DNA from: Bacteroidota bacterium
GTDB taxonomy: Bacteria > Bacteroidota > Bacteroidia > Bacteroidales > CAIWKO01
Length of the DNA stretch: 64,000 bases
Reading direction: 5' to 3'
NCBI GenBank assembly: GCA_037133915.1
Contig: JBAXND010000003.1
Span: 62,001-126,000 of the forward strand
Positions 61,594 through 64,000 of this stretch are shown one piece after another. The notes under the pieces are model-generated. The model had not been told where the DNA came from, did not search any database, and saw only the letters and a list, made by a program, of their open reading frames with translations. Both the position numbers and the translations under genes were made by a program. The stretch's first letter is position 1. Every line of letters starts with the position of its first letter.

Positions 61594-64000
61594 CTATTCA
61601 ACCAGAACAAAACCTGCCCATTTTATGGGTTCGTTCGGGTATTTTTTCCGCATTGTTTTTTGGGCATTCCCGAAGGCATCCGGTATGCTCATGCCGTCCG
61701 TCCATCCTGTGTAAAATAGTTCCATCAGTTCAACGGTTTCTTTGTCGGGAACTTCCCATTTGCTGATAATGATATTGTCCACTCCGGCAAGCTTGAACGC
61801 CCTCTGCAACCCGAAAACCCCTTCGCCCGATTTAATATCACCCAGTCCGGTTTCGCAGGCCGATAATATGGCAAGACTTGTTTTTGCCAAATCCATATTG
61901 GAAACTTCGTAAGCAGTAAGCACACCGTCGTCGCCGCTTTTTCCTGTGCTGTTTCCTGTCCAGGCATTATTCACACCCGACAATACGATTCCCGACCGCA
62001 TCAGCGGATTTGTATTATTACTGAAAATTCTGATTCCTTCCGCAGCATTCTGTGCCCCTTTATTTTTCGGAAAAAAGAAACCGTGAGTGCTTATATGCAA
62101 CACATCGGGTGCGGCTTTGCCATTCAATTTCTTAATATTTTCTTCTGTTGCTTCCGCGCCCGTGAACGTTTTAATGTTCCATTTTTTTGAATTCAGTAGT
62201 GTGCTGATTTTATCGACCTCTGTTTTAGTTCCGGGAAGGTACATCCAGCTGCCACTTCTGTTTTGAAGATCTGTCGGTAGTCCATTATCAAAATCGGCGC
62301 CGCCCATCAATACGGCACTTTTGATTGAAGCGGGCAGTGTTTTTCGTTTTGAAATAGCAGCAAGATTTCGCCCGCTCAGCAAATATCTGATGTTGTATTT
62401 GTCTCCCAAAAAACTGTTGCTGTCCGTTCTGAGACAGGCGAATGATAATTTATTCAGCAATCCCGACGGGCAAATAAACAATGTTTGAATGCCGTCAAGA
62501 TGTGTCACAATGGAGCCCATCACAAGGGAATAAATAGCCGGGTTCAGAGGTCCGAACTTCGGACCTGAAGCTGCCTGATTGCCTAGTTTGATTCCGCGCC
62601 GCTCTGCATCGGCATACACAATCGAAGTGTCGTTCAGCAATGCATATAATTGCTTCTCTTCAAACAGCGGAATGTAAAGTGGAGCGGGAAGTTCAGGTCG
62701 TACAACAAGAGCAACGTACATGGTGGAATCGCCCCATGCGGCATTGTTTTGAAAATCAAAACTCAGAAATTGCACCAATGCTTCACCTGCAGACAAATTC
62801 TTTGCAACGCTTTCCCAATTCGTGGTTTCGCTTGAGCCAATGGTGTCCGGTTTGGCGACTTTAATGGTGATTTTTTTCTCGAGATCGTTGGTGCGAATCT
62901 CCAGTTCGCGCAAGTCAATACCGCGGGCAGTGCTCTCTTCCTTCGAAAGCAGATACGCCTGTCCCACCTGATTGCGCGCAAGCATCCACTGTTCGTAGTC
63001 ATTCACAAGAATGCTGTCGCCGCTCTGCAATATTCCGTTGCGAACCTGCTGCCCGCTTTCAAGCAATATTGATTGCGTCGCAAGTATTACATCACATACA
63101 CGCGCGGCAAGTGCCGGGTTCTGCTTGGTGCGGCGAAGCGCAAACACATTGAAACTGGTGAAGTGGGCGGATATGGTACTGAAAAACTGTTCCTTTTCCT
63201 TTTCGGAAAGATAAGGATAATTATATTTTACCTGATACAGAGCCTTGTCGTTTGCCTTTATATACCAGGGTTCTGCAAGGTCATCACGCCCCATTAGATA
63301 ATACAGGTACGCAAGGTCGTTCAACGCAAGCACATAATCCGGATGGTTTTGTGCACCGTTTTTATCACGCGATTCCACCGACTCTTTCAGAAGTGGTTCG
63401 GCCTTACTGTACTCCCCGGTTTTTTCATAAAGTACGGCCAGATTATTCATCGTGTAATAATAATCGGGATGCTGAGTTCCTAATATTTTCGATTCAATCT
63501 GCATGACTTCCTTAAAAATGGGCTCCGCTTCTGCGTAATTTTTTGAATAGGTATAGGCTGTTCCCAGATTGTCGAGATATATTGCATAACGGCGGTTGTC
63601 GGTTCCGGTGCTTGCTTTCTGAATGCCGATGGCTTCCTTATACATGACAATCGCTTTATCATATTTTTCCAGTTCTTTATACAAACCGGCGAGGTTGTTC
63701 AGTGAAAGGGCATAGGTGGGATTGTCGGCTCCAAGCAATTCCTTTCTGATTTTCATTGACTGTTGGAAAAGCGGTTCAGCCTTCGAATAATTTCCCATGG
63801 ATTTGTACAGGTTTCCCAGATTGTCGAGTACCGTTGCATAGTCTGTATTATTTTCTCCGTAAAGCGCTTTGTAAATCTCAAGCGCACTGTTGTAGGCCGG
63901 TTCTGCTTTTGTAAAATTTCCCTGAGAAAAATACATACGACCGAGGCTGTTCATGGCTTCAGCGTATTCACGATGGTCTTGTCCATAAATGCCGGCTGTA
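61594..64000 (-). CDS. TPR-CHAT protein (caspase-like), 5' partial
   Basis: The frame runs through the right edge, so the N-terminus is missing; the Met at 63954 is internal to a TPR. Visible are about six 42-residue kinesin-light-chain-type TPRs (A-E/Y-x-x-A-L...LGxLYxxxGxYxKAEPLF), a middle helical region and a C-terminal CHAT peptidase domain with catalytic-type His (HISTHGFFF, His624 from that Met) and Cys (LSACETGLG, Cys700). FGLQRAFKLAGVDNIIISKWEVPD is typical of CHAT. CHAT proteins are clan CD caspase relatives; some are activated by TPR ligand sensing in phage defence or cell death. Function here is unknown. Many Bacteroidota carry such genes outside defence islands. Confidence 0.85.
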   Translation of the reverse strand, partial: TAGIYGQDHREYAEAMNSLGRMYFSQGNFTKAEPAYNSALEIYKALYGENNTDYATVLDNLGNLYKSMGNYSKAEPLFQQSMKIRKELLGADNPTYALSLNNLAGLYKELEKYDKAIVMYKEAIGIQKASTGTDNRRYAIYLDNLGTAYTYSKNYAEAEPIFKEVMQIESKILGTQHPDYYYTMNNLAVLYEKTGEYSKAEPLLKESVESRDKNGAQNHPDYVLALNDLAYLYYLMGRDDLAEPWYIKANDKALYQVKYNYPYLSEKEKEQFFSTISAHFTSFNVFALRRTKQNPALAARVCDVILATQSILLESGQQVRNGILQSGDSILVNDYEQWMLARNQVGQAYLLSKEESTARGIDLRELEIRTNDLEKKITIKVAKPDTIGSSETTNWESVAKNLSAGEALVQFLSFDFQNNAAWGDSTMYVALVVRPELPAPLYIPLFEEKQLYALLNDTSIVYADAERRGIKLGNQAASGPKFGPLNPAIYSLVMGSIVTHLDGIQTLFICPSGLLNKLSFACLRTDSNSFLGDKYNIRYLLSGRNLAAISKRKTLPASIKSAVLMGGADFDNGLPTDLQNRSGSWMYLPGTKTEVDKISTLLNSKKWNIKTFTGAEATEENIKKLNGKAAPDVLHISTHGFFFPKNKGAQNAAEGIRIFSNNTNPLMRSGIVLSGVNNAWTGNSTGKSGDDGVLTAYEVSNMDLAKTSLAILSACETGLGDIKSGEGVFGLQRAFKLAGVDNIIISKWEVPDKETVELMELFYTGWTDGMSIPDAFGNAQKTMRKKYPNEPIKWAGFVLVE

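Noticed and set aside
61594..64000. CHAT protein as proof of a phage-defence island
   Set aside because: No other defence gene, transposase or integrase lies nearby; TPR-CHAT proteins are common in ordinary Bacteroidota loci.
1..64000. tRNA, rRNA or riboswitch genes
   Set aside because: No intergenic gap contains a recognisable cloverleaf or known riboswitch core; gaps are short and AT-rich.

Overview
The window comes from a member of the Bacteroidota, probably a free-living, non-Bacteroides lineage. Evidence: a gliding-motility lipoprotein (GldH) between a PSP1 protein and PBP1A; PorX, the PglZ-type response regulator of the type IX secretion system (T9SS); two giant M4 proteases ending in T9SS sorting domains; the fused LpxC-FabZ enzyme; and many TAnnTTTG (-7) boxes 10-50 nt upstream of start codons, some with a TTTG/TTG -33 element, as read by the Bacteroidota primary sigma factor. 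No tRNA, rRNA, insertion sequence, phage gene or CRISPR array was seen. No gene-free stretch exceeds 300 bases; the longest gap is about 250 bases at 31561-31809.

Layout. 1-5316 (+): PSP1 protein (cut by the left edge), gldH, PBP1A and a polytopic GT39-like membrane protein, closed by a strong bidirectional terminator at 5331-5366. 5381-7075 (-): a double-DUF1573 protein and a lipoprotein. 7185-9996 (+): cysC-cysD-cysN for sulfate activation; the 4Fe-4S APS/PAPS reductase cysH lies at 14626-15354 (-) beside an MBL-fold hydrolase. 10175-14625 (+): three cell-envelope or exported proteins of unknown role, one with a metalloprotease motif, a TolB-like propeller and a probable barrel. 16365-17726 (+): Mpl-type muropeptide ligase. 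17723-19996 (-): a SKYDA-repeat protein and the rpsP-rimM-trmN6 group. 20117-22956 (-): lone ABC ATPase, lpxA, lpxC-fabZ. 23042-26398 (-): ald, tsaE, porX. 26545-28841 (+): HD phosphohydrolase and lpxD. 28929-31560 (-): WG-repeat protein and a BaiN-like flavoprotein.

31810-48635 is one long run of plus-strand metabolic genes. It starts with a complete 2-oxoacid dehydrogenase (E1 alpha, E1 beta, E2, E3) and a lipoate-protein ligase. After a new -7 box come DUF2877 (AllH-like), FdrA (AllF-like) and DUF1116 (AllG-like), the three-part oxamate carbamoyltransferase module, then a cyclase-family amidohydrolase, a three-subunit molybdenum hydroxylase (FAD, 2Fe-2S, Mo), a family III CoA-transferase and an amidase. 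I read this as a candidate, to my knowledge undescribed, degradation island for a nitrogen heterocycle: Mo-dependent ring hydroxylation, hydrolytic ring opening, phosphorolysis of a ureido acid to carbamoyl phosphate, and CoA activation of the remaining acid. The substrate is not shown by the sequence, and no carbamate kinase or transporter lies in the window.

48669-58165 (-) holds two tandem paralogous secreted M4 proteases with PKD, CUB-like and Ig-like modules. 58333-59417 (-) is tatA-tatC. 59613-61581 (+) encodes a barrel-less TonB-plug protein and a carboxypeptidase-like-domain protein. The right edge cuts a TPR-CHAT caspase-like protein with an intact His/Cys dyad.
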